Below the pieces are notes generated by a model. That model searched no databases. It was not told the origin of the DNA and was given only the letters and a program-made list of their open reading frames with translations. Source: Flagellimonas sp947499585 (GTDB lineage: Bacteria; Bacteroidota; Bacteroidia; Flavobacteriales; Flavobacteriaceae). From it: DNA of 64,000 nt. Within the stretch, counting starts at the first letter, position 1. The number at the start of each line of letters is the position of its first letter. The position numbers and the translations under genes are program-made. The DNA is taken from contig NZ_CP138995.1 of NCBI RefSeq assembly GCF_044596045.1, positions 2,232,001 through 2,296,000 on the forward strand, in the 5' to 3' direction. This document shows, piece after piece, positions 42,350 through 51,897 of the stretch.

Positions 42350-42776
42350 TAAATGTGCAGTGCTTATTTGTTTGCTGATAGTTCAAGCCTCATGGTCTCA
42401 AACTGTATTTGGGAAATGGAGGACTATTGATGATCGCAATGGAATTACCAAAGCAATTGTTGAGGTTTATGAAGAAAATGGACTATTACAAGCTAAAGTT
42501 CTTAAAGTTGTTGAAAAAGGGAAAGAAAATGCACGCTGTGTTAAATGTAAAGGAGAATTAAAAGATAAGCCTGTTAATGGGATGAAAATCATGTACGATT
42601 TTAAAAGAAACAACAAAGGGGAGTATAGAGGTAACAAGCTTTTTGACCCTGAACAAGCAATGACCTTTAGAGGCAGGGTTTGGTTAGACCCCAAAGATAC
42701 AAATAGATTGAAGGTGAGGGGATATTTAGCTTTTTTATACAGAACCCAAACCTGGCATAGACTAGTGGAAGAATAG
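42327..42776 (+). CDS. DUF2147 domain protein
   Basis: The 149-residue product has a signal peptide (KCAVLICLLIVQASWSQTVF). The DUF2147 core follows: FGKWRTIDDRNGITKAIVEV (about 29-48), LQAKVLKVV and CVKCKGELKDKPVNGMKIMY, then FRGRVWLDPKDTNRLKVRGY and YRTQTWHR. The family is of unknown function, often in envelope or stress-related operons. Its CVKCKG pair of Cys is a typical feature. It overlaps YihY by 23 nt and lies 12 nt before priA. Confidence 0.9.
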   Translation: MKNSLRLNKCAVLICLLIVQASWSQTVFGKWRTIDDRNGITKAIVEVYEENGLLQAKVLKVVEKGKENARCVKCKGELKDKPVNGMKIMYDFKRNNKGEYRGNKLFDPEQAMTFRGRVWLDPKDTNRLKVRGYLAFLYRTQTWHRLVEE

Positions 42777-42788
42777 AAGATCAATTGT

Positions 42789-45245
42789 ATGCCCTATTTT
42801 TTAGATGTTGTCCTGCCAATACCTTTAGAAAGACTTTTTACATATAGTATTTCTGAACAGGAAGCTGATTTTTTAAAGCCCGGCATGCGGGTCGCCGTTC
42901 CCTTTGGTAAATCAAAAATATACACTGCCCTAGCTTATAATATTCACAGCAATGCCCCTTTGGCTTATGATGCTAAGGAAATCTACCAGATTCTGGATGA
43001 ACAACCTTTGGTAAATAAATTCCAACTAAAGCATTGGGAATGGATTGCACAATACTATATGTGTACTCTTGGAGAAGTAGTTCGCAGTGCTCTGCCAAGT
43101 GCATTTTTACTGGAAAGTGAAACTTTGGTATTGCTAAATAAAAACGCATTGGTAGATGAATTAGGGTTGAAGGATGATGAATTCTTGGTTTATGAAGCGC
43201 TGCAACATCAAACTGCTTTAAAAATTGGAGAGATAAGCGGTATAGTTGATAAAAAGAACGTATTGCCACTTGTAAATAGATTAGTTCAAAAAGGGGTGGT
43301 TTTGCAAAAAGAAGAGCTTTACGAACAATACGTGCCCAAGTTGGTTAGGTATGTAAAGCTTGGAGAAGAATACCATGATGAAACAAAACTTGAAGAACTT
43401 TTACGCAACCTATCAAGAGCGCCAAAGCAGAGTCAAGTAGTTCTATCGCTTTTTCAGTTGCAGGCAAAAAGTAAAAAGCCAATACCCATTGCTGATTTAG
43501 AAAAAGAAAGTGGCAGTTCTAGAGCTGTCATTAAAGCACTCATTGATAAATCAGTTCTTGAAGAATACCATATTAGAACGGACAGGGTTCAATTTGGTGA
43601 AGAATCTAAGACAGTAGAGACAATTTCTTTAAATCCATATCAAACAAAAGCTTTAGAAGCTATCAACAAAAGTTTTAGTGAGAATAAGGTTGCTTTGCTA
43701 CATGGTGTTACCTCTTCAGGAAAGACGGAAGTTTACATCAAACTAATAGAGCAATCCCTTGAACAGGGTAAGCAAGCGCTGTACTTACTGCCCGAAATAG
43801 CCTTGACCTCCCAATTAATAGGAAGATTGCGTGCCTACTTTGGAAATAAAGTTTCTGTGTATCATTCAAAATACAGCATTCATGAGCGTGTTGAGGTATG
43901 GAACAATGTAAAGGACAATTCTGATAAAGCACAAATTGTAATAGGGGCGAGGTCATCCCTGTACTTACCATTTTCGAACTTGGGGTTAGTGGTTGTGGAT
44001 GAGGAACATGAGAATTCTTTTAAACAATTTGACCCGGCTCCCAGATACCATGCCCGGGATGCCGCGATTGTTTTAACGTCTTTCCACGAAGCTCATTGCG
44101 TTTTGGGATCTGCAACTCCTAGCATAGAAAGTATGGATAATGCTAAAAAAGGAAAATACGGATATACCAATATTCAGTATAGGTATGGGGATGTTTTAAT
44201 GCCAGATATTACATTGGTTGACATTAAGGAAGCAACCCGGAAAAAACGTATGAAAGGTCATTTTTCGGAAACCTTGTTCAATGCAGTTGCTGAGGCCTTG
44301 GAAGAAGGAGAGCAGGTAATCCTATTTCAGAATAGGAGGGGTTTTGCACCAATTATTGAATGTACTACTTGCGGTAATGTAACCCAATGTCCTAATTGTG
44401 ATGTTAGTCTTACGTATCACCAGCACAGAAATCAATTGCGTTGTCATTATTGCGGGTACCATATGGCCTTGCAGCAAGGTTGTTTGGCTTGCGGAAGCCC
44501 TACTTTGGATAAAAAGGGATTTGGAACGGAGCAAATTCAAGAAGAATTGAAGCTACTTTTTCCACAGGCAAATGTGGGCAGAATGGATTTGGATACCACT
44601 CGCGGAAAATATGCATATGAAAAAATAATTACAGCTTTTGAACAACAGGAGATGGATATTCTTGTGGGAACACAGATGGTTACAAAGGGGCTGGATTTTA
44701 GAAATGTAAGTTTGGTAGGCATTATGAATGCAGACTCATTGTTAAATTTTCCTGACTATCGAGCTCATGAAAGGAGTTTTCAAATGTTGACCCAAGTTGC
44801 GGGTAGGGCAGGGAGAACAAAGAAAAGAGGAAAAGTGTTGATACAGACCTATAATCCTTACCATCAAATATTGCAGCAGGTTACTACAAACAATTATGAT
44901 AAAATGTTTGAGGAACAGTTTTATGAAAGGGAGCAATTCAAGTATCCGCCTTTGGTTCGGATTATTAAACTAACGCTAAAAGATAAAGATTACAACAAAT
45001 TGAATGAGGCCTCGCAATGGTTTGCCAGTTCATTACAGAATGTATTGGGACAACAAATTTTGGGCCCGGAATATCCACCCGTGGCTAGAATACGTAGAGA
45101 CTACTTAAAAAACATCCTTATTAAGACATCTAGAGCCCAATCAATTTCACAAACAAAAAATAGCATTAAAAGAATTGAAAAATCTTTTAATGCTATTTCA
45201 AAGTATAAAAGTGTAAGACTGGTCTACAACGTGGACCACATATAA
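42789..45245 (+). CDS. priA: Primosomal replication restart helicase PriA
   Basis: The 818-residue helicase restarts stalled replication forks. It has the N-terminal 3'-end-binding domain (about residues 1-100) and Walker A GVTSSGKTEVY (about 305-315). DEEHENSFKQ (DEEH motif II) follows. The paired zinc site is CTTCGNVTQCPNCDVSLTYH then CHYCGYHMALQQGCLACGSP (about 520-575). A C-terminal helicase domain (DTTRGKYAYEKIITAF, then GTQMVTKGLDFRNVSLVGIM) closes the protein. Length exceeds E. coli PriA (732), as in other Bacteroidota. The LytTR gene converges. Confidence 0.96.
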   Translation: MPYFLDVVLPIPLERLFTYSISEQEADFLKPGMRVAVPFGKSKIYTALAYNIHSNAPLAYDAKEIYQILDEQPLVNKFQLKHWEWIAQYYMCTLGEVVRSALPSAFLLESETLVLLNKNALVDELGLKDDEFLVYEALQHQTALKIGEISGIVDKKNVLPLVNRLVQKGVVLQKEELYEQYVPKLVRYVKLGEEYHDETKLEELLRNLSRAPKQSQVVLSLFQLQAKSKKPIPIADLEKESGSSRAVIKALIDKSVLEEYHIRTDRVQFGEESKTVETISLNPYQTKALEAINKSFSENKVALLHGVTSSGKTEVYIKLIEQSLEQGKQALYLLPEIALTSQLIGRLRAYFGNKVSVYHSKYSIHERVEVWNNVKDNSDKAQIVIGARSSLYLPFSNLGLVVVDEEHENSFKQFDPAPRYHARDAAIVLTSFHEAHCVLGSATPSIESMDNAKKGKYGYTNIQYRYGDVLMPDITLVDIKEATRKKRMKGHFSETLFNAVAEALEEGEQVILFQNRRGFAPIIECTTCGNVTQCPNCDVSLTYHQHRNQLRCHYCGYHMALQQGCLACGSPTLDKKGFGTEQIQEELKLLFPQANVGRMDLDTTRGKYAYEKIITAFEQQEMDILVGTQMVTKGLDFRNVSLVGIMNADSLLNFPDYRAHERSFQMLTQVAGRAGRTKKRGKVLIQTYNPYHQILQQVTTNNYDKMFEEQFYEREQFKYPPLVRIIKLTLKDKDYNKLNEASQWFASSLQNVLGQQILGPEYPPVARIRRDYLKNILIKTSRAQSISQTKNSIKRIEKSFNAISKYKSVRLVYNVDHI

Positions 45246-45938
45246 TTATACGTTAGCAAGTGCTTCTGCTAATTCTGTCTTTTTATTTCTACTTAAAGGA
45301 ATCTGTCTGCCCCCAACTTCAACATTCTTACTGTTGAATTTTTCAATCTTTTCCAGATTCACTATGTAGGATTTATGGATTCTTAGAAACTTTTCTGCAG
45401 GTAATTGCTGCTCAAAAGATTTCATAGTGGAAAGAATTACAATATTGGCTTCATCTGTAACCAATTTAATATAATCTCCCAATGCTTCGATCCATTTAAT
45501 GTCGTTTAAAATAACCTTACGTTTTTTAAGGTTACTTTTTACAAAAATATGTTCTTCATCTTCATCAACCCTATTTATTTGTTCGTACTTGGCGACAGCT
45601 CTTTTTACAGAAGACTCAAATCGTGCCAATGTAATAGGTTTGTGAAGGTAATCGGTTACATCGTAATCAAAAGCCTTCAATGCATAGTCTGGCTTTCCAG
45701 TGATCAGAATAACCTGAGGAGGGTTCTCCAATGCCTCTAATAGGTCAAAACCACTAATGATTGGCATCTCAACATCTAGAAAGATTAAATCGATGTCATG
45801 GTTCTTAAGACCGTTCTTAGCTTCAATAGCATTACTATATTCGGCTACAAGAGCAAGATGAGGGTGATTGTTGACTAATTTGGCAACAGCCATCCGTTGC
45901 ATTGAGGAGTCGTCTACAATTATACTTTTTAATTTCAT
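45246..45938 (-). CDS. LytTR-family response regulator
   Basis: The 230-residue protein has a receiver domain at residues 3-118 (IIVDDSSMQRMAVAKLVNNH, LIFLDVEMPIISGFDLLEAL with the phospho-acceptor Asp near residue 54, and Lys in YLHKPI). A LytTR DNA-binding domain lies at about 130-228 (IKWIEALGDYIKLVTDEANI, FLRIHKSYIVNLEKIEKFNS). No LytS-type kinase is next to it, so its partner is encoded elsewhere. It converges on priA with no gap, and a 236-nt divergent region separates it from rpsF. Confidence 0.93.
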   Translation of the reverse strand: MKLKSIIVDDSSMQRMAVAKLVNNHPHLALVAEYSNAIEAKNGLKNHDIDLIFLDVEMPIISGFDLLEALENPPQVILITGKPDYALKAFDYDVTDYLHKPITLARFESSVKRAVAKYEQINRVDEDEEHIFVKSNLKKRKVILNDIKWIEALGDYIKLVTDEANIVILSTMKSFEQQLPAEKFLRIHKSYIVNLEKIEKFNSKNVEVGGRQIPLSRNKKTELAEALANV

Positions 45939-46121
45939 AGAATGGGGTGATTTGTAGGGTTTTAAATCATCGGCAAATTACATAAAAAAGGCGTTTAACG
46001 GCAACAAAAGATGTAAACATGGTCTATTTTGTTGTGTATATTACCATATACGTCATGTAGGTCTGCTTGGTTCATTTATGTTAATAACTATTAATGTTTA
46101 AACGAAGATTTTATGCTTTTC

Positions 46122-46152
46122 TTGCGGGAAGAAGTAATTATTACTAATTTTG
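46122..46152 (+). promoter_or_regulatory. Ribosomal operon promoter
   Basis: TTG (46122-46124), a 20-nt spacer and TAATTTTG (46145-46152) fit the TTG-N19-21-TAnnTTTG consensus exactly. The leader to rpsF is about 20 nt. Confidence 0.75.
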
Positions 46153-46174
46153 CGCTCCTTTAAAAACATAATAT

Positions 46175-46513
46175 ATGAACCATTACGAAACTGTTTTCAT
46201 TTTAAATCCCGTTCTGTCTGAAACACAGATAGAGGAAACAGTTAAGAAATTTGAAGATTTCTTAATTAAGAATGGTGGCAAAATGGTCTCCAAAGAAAAC
46301 TGGGGACTTAAAAAATTAGCCTATCCCATTCAACACAAGAAAAGTGGTTTTTACCACTTATTTGAATTCACCGTTCCTGGTGAAGTAATTTCTCCTTACG
46401 AGCTAGAATTTAGAAGAGATGAGCGCATTATGCGTTTTCTAACGGTTAAGTTAGACAAGCACGCTATTTCTTGGGCAGAAAGAAGAAGAACTAAATTAAA
46501 AGCAAAGGCATAG
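46175..46513 (+). CDS. rpsF: 30S ribosomal protein S6
   Basis: The 112-residue protein starts MNHYETVFILNPVLSETQIE, and the S6 core is evident (ENWGLKKLAYPIQHKKSGFY, then FEFTVPGEVISPYELEFRRD). S6 binds S18 on the platform of the small subunit, consistent with the gene order rpsF-rpsR-rplI. The gap to rpsR is 4 nt. A consensus Bacteroidota promoter is just upstream. The C-terminal tail is basic (AERRRTKLKAKA). Confidence 0.97.
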   Translation: MNHYETVFILNPVLSETQIEETVKKFEDFLIKNGGKMVSKENWGLKKLAYPIQHKKSGFYHLFEFTVPGEVISPYELEFRRDERIMRFLTVKLDKHAISWAERRRTKLKAKA

Positions 46514-46517
46514 GGTT

Positions 46518-46814
46518 ATGGCATCGATAGAACAACAAGCAAAATCAAAAAAAGATGGGGAAATCAGGTATTTGACCCCATTGAACATTGAGACCAATAA
46601 GCAAAAGAAGTATTGTAGGTTTAAAAAATCAGGTATTAAATACATTGATTATAAGGATCCAGACTTTTTAATGAAGTTGGTAAATGAGCAAGGTAAATTG
46701 CTTCCTAGAAGACTTACAGGTACATCTTTAAAGTACCAAAGAAAGGTAGCGCAAGCTGTTAAGCGTGCGCGCCATTTAGCTTTAATGCCGTATGTTGGCG
46801 ATATGTTGAAATAA
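46518..46814 (+). CDS. rpsR: 30S ribosomal protein S18
   Basis: The 98-residue protein carries the S18 signature (IDYKDPDFLMKLVNEQGKLL, then PRRLTGTSLKYQRKVAQAVK and RARHLALMPYV). The family is usually about 75 residues; this has a longer N-terminal part (MASIEQQAKSKKDGEIRYLT), usual in flavobacteria. Partner of S6. Gap to rplI 13 nt. Confidence 0.97.
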   Translation: MASIEQQAKSKKDGEIRYLTPLNIETNKQKKYCRFKKSGIKYIDYKDPDFLMKLVNEQGKLLPRRLTGTSLKYQRKVAQAVKRARHLALMPYVGDMLK

Positions 46815-46827
46815 AAAATACTGAAGA

Positions 46828-47280
46828 ATGGAACTTATTCTAAGAGAAGATATACAGGATTTGGGTTTTAAGGACGATGTCGTAACAGTAAAAAACGGTT
46901 ACGGAAGAAACTACCTTATTCCCAAAGGTTTGGCTGCTTTGGCCACACCATCTGCAAAAAAGGTTTTAGCAGAAAACCTAAAGCAGAGAGCGCACAAAGA
47001 AAAGAAAGTTATTGATGAAGCCAATAAGAAGGCAGAAGCTATAAAACAATTAGAAATCAGAATTCCTGCAAAGGTAGGAGCTGGTGACAAATTGTTCGGT
47101 TCTGTTAACAATATTGATTTGGCCGCTGCTTTAGATAAGGCAGGTCATCAAATAGATAGAAAGTTTATAAACATCCAAGGAGGAACAGTAAAAAGAGTTG
47201 GGCCATATGATGCTCAAATCAGACTTCATAGAGAAGTGATTGTTGATTTTCCTTTTGAAGTAATCGCTGAAGCTAAGTAA
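46828..47280 (+). CDS. rplI: 50S ribosomal protein L9
   Basis: The 150-residue protein has the L9 N-domain signature (MELILREDIQDLGFKDDVVT, then VKNGYGRNYLIPKGLAALAT), a long connecting helix (about 42-75) and a C-terminal domain (VGAGDKLFGSVNNIDLAAAL). L9 binds 23S rRNA near the L1 stalk. It is the last gene of the operon, followed by a strong terminator at 47309-47337. Confidence 0.97.
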   Translation: MELILREDIQDLGFKDDVVTVKNGYGRNYLIPKGLAALATPSAKKVLAENLKQRAHKEKKVIDEANKKAEAIKQLEIRIPAKVGAGDKLFGSVNNIDLAAALDKAGHQIDRKFINIQGGTVKRVGPYDAQIRLHREVIVDFPFEVIAEAK

Positions 47281-47308
47281 ATACTAAGTTTCGGTTAATA
47301 ACTTGTTA

Positions 47309-47337
47309 AGAGCTATGCGTGCATAGCTCTTTTTTTT
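47309..47337 (+). terminator. Terminator of the rpsF-rpsR-rplI operon
   Basis: AGAGCTATGC (47309-47318) and GCATAGCTCT (47321-47330) are a perfect 10-bp stem with a two-nt loop, followed by seven T. Confidence 0.95.
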
Positions 47338-47378
47338 GTCCTATGTTTGTAGATACTCAAAAAACTAACTCACTCATT

Positions 47379-50300
47379 ATGAAGAAAATTTTACCTCTTG
47401 GAATACTATTTTTCATGGTATTCACTTCAGCCTTTTCCCAAGTCACTACATCAAACATCAGAGGTACTGTTGTTGATGATCAACAAGCACCATTATTAGG
47501 GGCTAACATTGTAGCTGTTCATACACCTACAGGTACGCGTTACGGAGCTATTACTAACGAGGAAGGTAGATTTAACCTACTTAACCTTAGAGTTGGAGGA
47601 CCGTATGAGGTGACCATCTCATACGTCGGATTTAAAAATAGTGTTAGAAATGATGTATTTCTTTCATTAGGTAAGACATTTAATTACAACACTGCATTGG
47701 TTTCAGATAGCCAAGCTTTAGATGAAGTAATAGTAGTATCTGACCAGACAGGAACTTTTGGTAGTGATAGAACAGGGGCCGAAACAAGTGTTGGGCGACG
47801 GGAGTTGACAAGATTACCAACGATTTCAAGGTCTACGAATGATTTTACAAGATTGGAACCAACGGCAAGCGGAGGATCTTTTGGAGGTAGAAATGATCAA
47901 TTCAATAACTTTTCATTAGATGGTGCCATCTTTAATAACCCTTTTGGGTTAGATGCAGCACAACCGGGGGGTCAAACCAATGCAACCCCTATTTCTATTG
48001 ATGCAATTGACCAAATACAAGTAAGTACAGCTCCTTATGATGTTACTCAATCTGGGTTTACAGGGGCTTCAGTAAATGCAGTTACTAAAAGTGGTACTAA
48101 TGAGTTTTATGGAACTGTTTATGGTTTCTTTAGAAATGATGATTTAACGGGAGGTAAGATAAATGGTGACGATGTCTTTAAAACCGGTTTGGAACAAAAG
48201 CAGTACGGATTTAGTATTGGCGGTCCAATAGTTAAAAACAAACTTTTCTTTTTCATGAATTTTGAAAAAGATGACCTTACCTCTTTAGGAACAGATGGTT
48301 TTGTTCCTAACACGGGCACTGGAGCTGCTAATGAGTCAAGAGTATCACAATCAGATTTTGATTTGGTTGATGGATTGCTAAGGCAAGTTGTTGTAGGCCA
48401 AGACGGACAAGGCAATGATATTTTCTATGATCCGGGAAGAATTACAGGATTCAACTTTGACCAAGAATCAACAAAAGGTATTTTAAAACTGGATTGGAAC
48501 ATTAATGACAACAACCGCCTGGCTGTTATATATAATTTTTTAGATGCTTCAAGAGGCATACCTGCCAACCGTAATGCCATACAGTTTAGGGGACCAGATT
48601 TAGCCACTTTACAGTTTGAAAATGCAGGATATGAAATAAACAACAGAATTCAATCCGTTCAAATAGAATTAAACTCTACCCTATCCAATAATGCTACAAA
48701 TAAACTTCAAATAGGATATACGCATTTTGATGATTTTAGAAATCCATTTTCTACGCCAGCACCAAGTATCACAATTCTGGATGCAGCTGGAACTTCAAGC
48801 TATATTATTGCCGGACATGAGCCTTTTTCCATTAACAATAGATTGGATCAAAAGGTATTCCAGATTACTGACAATCTAAACTTTTTTAAAGGAGACCATA
48901 CCTATACCGTTGGTTTTTCTTTCGAAAAATTCCAATTTGATAACTCTTTTAACTTAGGAGTTTATGGAGCGCAGGGAGTGTTTTTCCCAACGGGAACTAT
49001 TACCGATTTTCCCGATTTCGCAAGCTCTGGACAGTTACAAGCGGCATTTGATTCTGCCATTGCTGCAAATGCAGAATTTAATAGAAATGGACCTGGTGTA
49101 GCAGGAGGTTGGGCCTTGGCAGAGACCAATGTGGGTCAGCTTTCATTTTATGCTCAAGATCAATGGGACATTACCGATAATTTTAAGTTGACGTATGGAA
49201 TTCGTTTTGATAAGCCATTGTTTTTTGATACATCGGAAAAAGCACAAGATGTTATTGATCGTAACTGTTGTTATAGCCCAACAACTGAATACACAGATCC
49301 ATCAACTGGAGAAACTGCATTTTTCGATTCTACCCAAATGCCTTCAAACGATTGGTTAATTTCTCCTAGAGTTGGATTCAATTGGGATGTTAATGGAGAC
49401 GCTTCCTTACAAGTAAGGGGTGGTTCAGGAGTGTTTACTGGTCGTTTTCCATTCGTTTGGTTAGGGAACCAAGTAGCTAATCCAAATTTCTTTTTCTACA
49501 CAGTTGTAGATCCTGACTTTAAGTTTCCACAGGTATGGAGAACTAATATTGGCGCTGACAAACGTTTTGAGAATGGTATTGTAGCCACACTAGATGTATC
49601 TTATACAAAGGATATTAATGGTATACATGTGCAAAATTGGGGATTAGCCGCCCCATCCAGCACGCTTAATACCACATTTGACCAAAGAGCTTTTTACACA
49701 GATGCTGACAAGTCACCTAACTCTGCCTATGTATTTACAAACTCAGATGAGAATGGACGCATTTGGAATATTGCAGGAAAAGTTCAGAAAACTTGGGATG
49801 ATGGTTTATATGCGCAATTAGGCTACAGCTTTTTAGATGCCAAGAGTGTAAACTCAATAGATGCCGAAATTACCAGTGATGCTTATAATGGTAATGCAGT
49901 AGTGGGTAATTCCAATACAGCGGTCTTGTCTAATGCTAGATATGGAGATAAGCACAGGTTTATTGGAGTTATCTCCAAGTCATTCAAAACGGGAACAACA
50001 ATATCCACCTTTTTTGAATATGCAAAAGGAGGTCGTTACAATTATGTGTATGGAGGAAATATAAATGGAGATGATATTGGAGGAAACGGTGATGGATTCC
50101 AAAATGATTTACTTTACATTCCTACCGCTTCAGAAATTGGCCAAATGAATTTTAGTGATCCAGCACAAGCTCAGGCTTTTGAAACATTTATTCAACAGGA
50201 TGATTATTTAAGTGATAATCGTGGGGAGTATGCAGACCGTTATGCTGCCTTGGCGCCGTGGAGAAGTACTTGGGATGTTAAGATTTTGCAAGACATTAAG

Positions 50301-50540
50301 TTGACTGATAAAAACAAATTTCAATTGAGTTTGGATATTTTAAACCTGGGCAACCTTATCAATTCTAATTGGGGCGTTGTGGAAATTCCAACCTTTAATC
50401 AACTATTGGGAGTTTCTGTGGACGACACCAACACACCAACATATACATTTGATCCCAATCTAACGAGTACTTTTGCTGCTAATACAGCTGAAGTCTCTAG
50501 ATGGAGAGCTCAAGTAGGGGTAAGGTATATTTTCAATTAA
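47379..50540 (+). CDS. Oar-like TonB-dependent receptor
   Basis: The start at 47379 (MKKILPLGILFFMVFTSAFS) gives a signal peptide; an ATG at 47319 lies in the terminator. The 1053-residue protein has a CarboxypepD_reg-like domain (about residues 26-110: IRGTVVDDQQAPLLGANIVA), a plug (NFSLDGAIFNNPFGLDA, then SIDAIDQIQVSTAPYDVTQS, GASVNAVTKSGTNEFYGTVY) and a large barrel ending RWRAQVGVRYIFN. The layout fits the Oar (OmpA-related) group; substrate unknown. No SusD-type partner follows, so this is not a SusCD pair. Confidence 0.9.
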   Translation: MKKILPLGILFFMVFTSAFSQVTTSNIRGTVVDDQQAPLLGANIVAVHTPTGTRYGAITNEEGRFNLLNLRVGGPYEVTISYVGFKNSVRNDVFLSLGKTFNYNTALVSDSQALDEVIVVSDQTGTFGSDRTGAETSVGRRELTRLPTISRSTNDFTRLEPTASGGSFGGRNDQFNNFSLDGAIFNNPFGLDAAQPGGQTNATPISIDAIDQIQVSTAPYDVTQSGFTGASVNAVTKSGTNEFYGTVYGFFRNDDLTGGKINGDDVFKTGLEQKQYGFSIGGPIVKNKLFFFMNFEKDDLTSLGTDGFVPNTGTGAANESRVSQSDFDLVDGLLRQVVVGQDGQGNDIFYDPGRITGFNFDQESTKGILKLDWNINDNNRLAVIYNFLDASRGIPANRNAIQFRGPDLATLQFENAGYEINNRIQSVQIELNSTLSNNATNKLQIGYTHFDDFRNPFSTPAPSITILDAAGTSSYIIAGHEPFSINNRLDQKVFQITDNLNFFKGDHTYTVGFSFEKFQFDNSFNLGVYGAQGVFFPTGTITDFPDFASSGQLQAAFDSAIAANAEFNRNGPGVAGGWALAETNVGQLSFYAQDQWDITDNFKLTYGIRFDKPLFFDTSEKAQDVIDRNCCYSPTTEYTDPSTGETAFFDSTQMPSNDWLISPRVGFNWDVNGDASLQVRGGSGVFTGRFPFVWLGNQVANPNFFFYTVVDPDFKFPQVWRTNIGADKRFENGIVATLDVSYTKDINGIHVQNWGLAAPSSTLNTTFDQRAFYTDADKSPNSAYVFTNSDENGRIWNIAGKVQKTWDDGLYAQLGYSFLDAKSVNSIDAEITSDAYNGNAVVGNSNTAVLSNARYGDKHRFIGVISKSFKTGTTISTFFEYAKGGRYNYVYGGNINGDDIGGNGDGFQNDLLYIPTASEIGQMNFSDPAQAQAFETFIQQDDYLSDNRGEYADRYAALAPWRSTWDVKILQDIKLTDKNKFQLSLDILNLGNLINSNWGVVEIPTFNQLLGVSVDDTNTPTYTFDPNLTSTFAANTAEVSRWRAQVGVRYIFN

Positions 50541-50560
50541 AAAGAAATAATTTATAGTAT

Positions 50561-50591
50561 AAAAGGCTACGCGAAAGCGTGGCCTTTTTTT
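50561..50591 (+). terminator. Terminator after the Oar-like receptor gene
   Basis: AAGGCTACGC-GAAA-GCGTGGCCTT with a G-T pair and a GNRA loop, followed by T's. Confidence 0.9.
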
Positions 50592-50685
50592 ATTTTTGCC
50601 GAATTAAATGAGCCGATTGGATTTTTTATTTTTCTCAAAAGTTTTTGAGCGAATTACATCTGACAGCGAAAATAGACATTACCAG

Positions 50686-51156
50686 ATGAAATATGCACGA
50701 TTGACACAGCAGCAATTGGAAGAATTGCACCCAGAGTTTATAAATTTTTTAGCAACACAATCCATCACTGGTGAAGAATGGACAGCTCTGAAAAAGGAAA
50801 AGCCAGAAGTTGCAGAAGATGAGTTGGATGTATTCAGCGACTTAATTTGGGAAGGAGTATTATCTAAGGTAGAATATCTGGAAAATATTTCTGAACTGCA
50901 GATGCATTTGTTTCACTTAACAGAAAAAGAAATGAAACTACTTTCTGTAAAGGTGATGAACCCAGAAATCGATCTGCGTACAGAAATAGGATTTAATTGG
51001 TTCAAACGCAATTTTCAGTCCGACTTTGTGGAGTATTTAACAGCCTCCAAGGCCTATTCTGATGATAAAAACCTAGATAAGTTTAATCTAATTCAGCAAG
51101 GAGCCGCAATTACCAAGGGGGACTTATATAAATGGTTTGACCAGATAATGGAATAA
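50686..51156 (+). CDS. DUF6495 family protein
   Basis: The start at 50686 (MKYARLTQQQLEELHPEFIN) fits the family; an ATG at 50608 would add 26 residues just after the terminator. The 156-residue cytosolic protein is helical: FINFLATQSITGEEWTALKK, then LDVFSDLIWEGVLSKVEYLE and GFNWFKRNFQSDFVEYLTAS. The family (DUF6495) is restricted mostly to flavobacteria and has no known function. It stands alone between the Oar-like receptor and a convergent lipoprotein gene. No known motif is recognised. Confidence 0.8.
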   Translation: MKYARLTQQQLEELHPEFINFLATQSITGEEWTALKKEKPEVAEDELDVFSDLIWEGVLSKVEYLENISELQMHLFHLTEKEMKLLSVKVMNPEIDLRTEIGFNWFKRNFQSDFVEYLTASKAYSDDKNLDKFNLIQQGAAITKGDLYKWFDQIME

Positions 51157-51189
51157 TTGCTAAAGCACTACTTCCAAAAATATAAAAAA

Positions 51190-51210
51190 GGGTCTCCTAT
51201 TAAGAGACCC
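51190..51210 (-). terminator. Terminator after the collagen-like lipoprotein gene
   Basis: GGGTCTC (51190-51196) and GAGACCC (51204-51210) pair. On the minus strand a run of six T follows directly, and on the plus strand only a weak one, so it serves mainly the minus-strand gene. Confidence 0.8.
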
Positions 51211-51258
51211 TAATTTGATGAATAATCATCATATCAGCAATATATGCCAATTTCTTGA

Positions 51259-51897
51259 TTAGTCTATGTCAAAGTACTTCACCACTTCATGATAGTTACT
51301 AACGTCAACATTAGCTGCTTTAAGAGATGCTAATGCATCTACTGGAGCTTTAACTTGTTGACCGCCGCCGCCATCGCCTACAGAACTGGACTGTTCAATA
51401 AGCACAAGGTGAATCTCGGCAAAATCATCTGTCCAACCAACTCCATTGTATTCGAAAAACGTAGCTCTTGCATCGCTAAAAGCAACTCCAAAACTGTACA
51501 GAAAGGCTCCATCGGTATAAGGCCCTGGTATTGGAATGTATAAATCGCTCGCCGTTTTTGCATAGGTTAAAATAGCATGGGTATCCAAAACCTCTGGGGT
51601 CAGTTCTGCCAGTAAAGAGGAAAACTGAGCATTAAAAACTACCGGATTTGCACCATTTCCCGGTTCCAAAGAAGTGTCGATGATAAGTCGTCTAACATTA
51701 GCATTGCCATCAACTCCGTTGGTACCATCAGTACCATCAGTACCATCAGTACCATCAATACCATTTGTTCCGGCAGCCCCGGCAGGTCCAGTTGCTCCAT
51801 CTAACCCATCTGTTCCATCTTCTCCATCTGAGCAAGAAGTAATTAGGGCCATGGAAGTTGCTATCAGGCCCAGCATAAAAATTCGTTGTAATTTCAT
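51259..51897 (-). CDS. Collagen-like repeat lipoprotein
   Basis: The 212-residue product has a lipobox (ALITSCSDG, Cys about 22). Immediately after it comes a collagen-like Gly-X-Y run (about residues 23-63, GEDGTDGLDGATGPAGAAGT then GTDGTDGTDGTNG). A globular C-terminal domain (about 70-212) is of unknown fold. The Gly-X-Y tract is short (about 13 triplets) and probably acts as a stalk or trimerisation element on the surface. Four 9-bp units at 51722-51757 encode part of it. No collagen-binding function should be assumed. Confidence 0.85.
   Translation of the reverse strand: MKLQRIFMLGLIATSMALITSCSDGEDGTDGLDGATGPAGAAGTNGIDGTDGTDGTDGTNGVDGNANVRRLIIDTSLEPGNGANPVVFNAQFSSLLAELTPEVLDTHAILTYAKTASDLYIPIPGPYTDGAFLYSFGVAFSDARATFFEYNGVGWTDDFAEIHLVLIEQSSSVGDGGGGQQVKAPVDALASLKAANVDVSNYHEVVKYFDID
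51722..51757. repeat. Four tandem 9-bp repeats in the collagen-like gene
   Basis: GTACCATCA occurs four times in succession on the plus strand (encodes Gly-Thr-Asp units on the minus). Slippage would change the stalk length in steps of three residues. Confidence 0.9.

Noticed and set aside
47319..47378. Upstream in-frame ATG for the Oar-like receptor
   Set aside because: It lies in the terminator of the ribosomal operon and would put 20 polar residues before a clear signal peptide.
51722..51757. CRISPR-like repeat array
   Set aside because: The 9-bp units are contiguous and coding with no spacers; no CRISPR array exists in the window.
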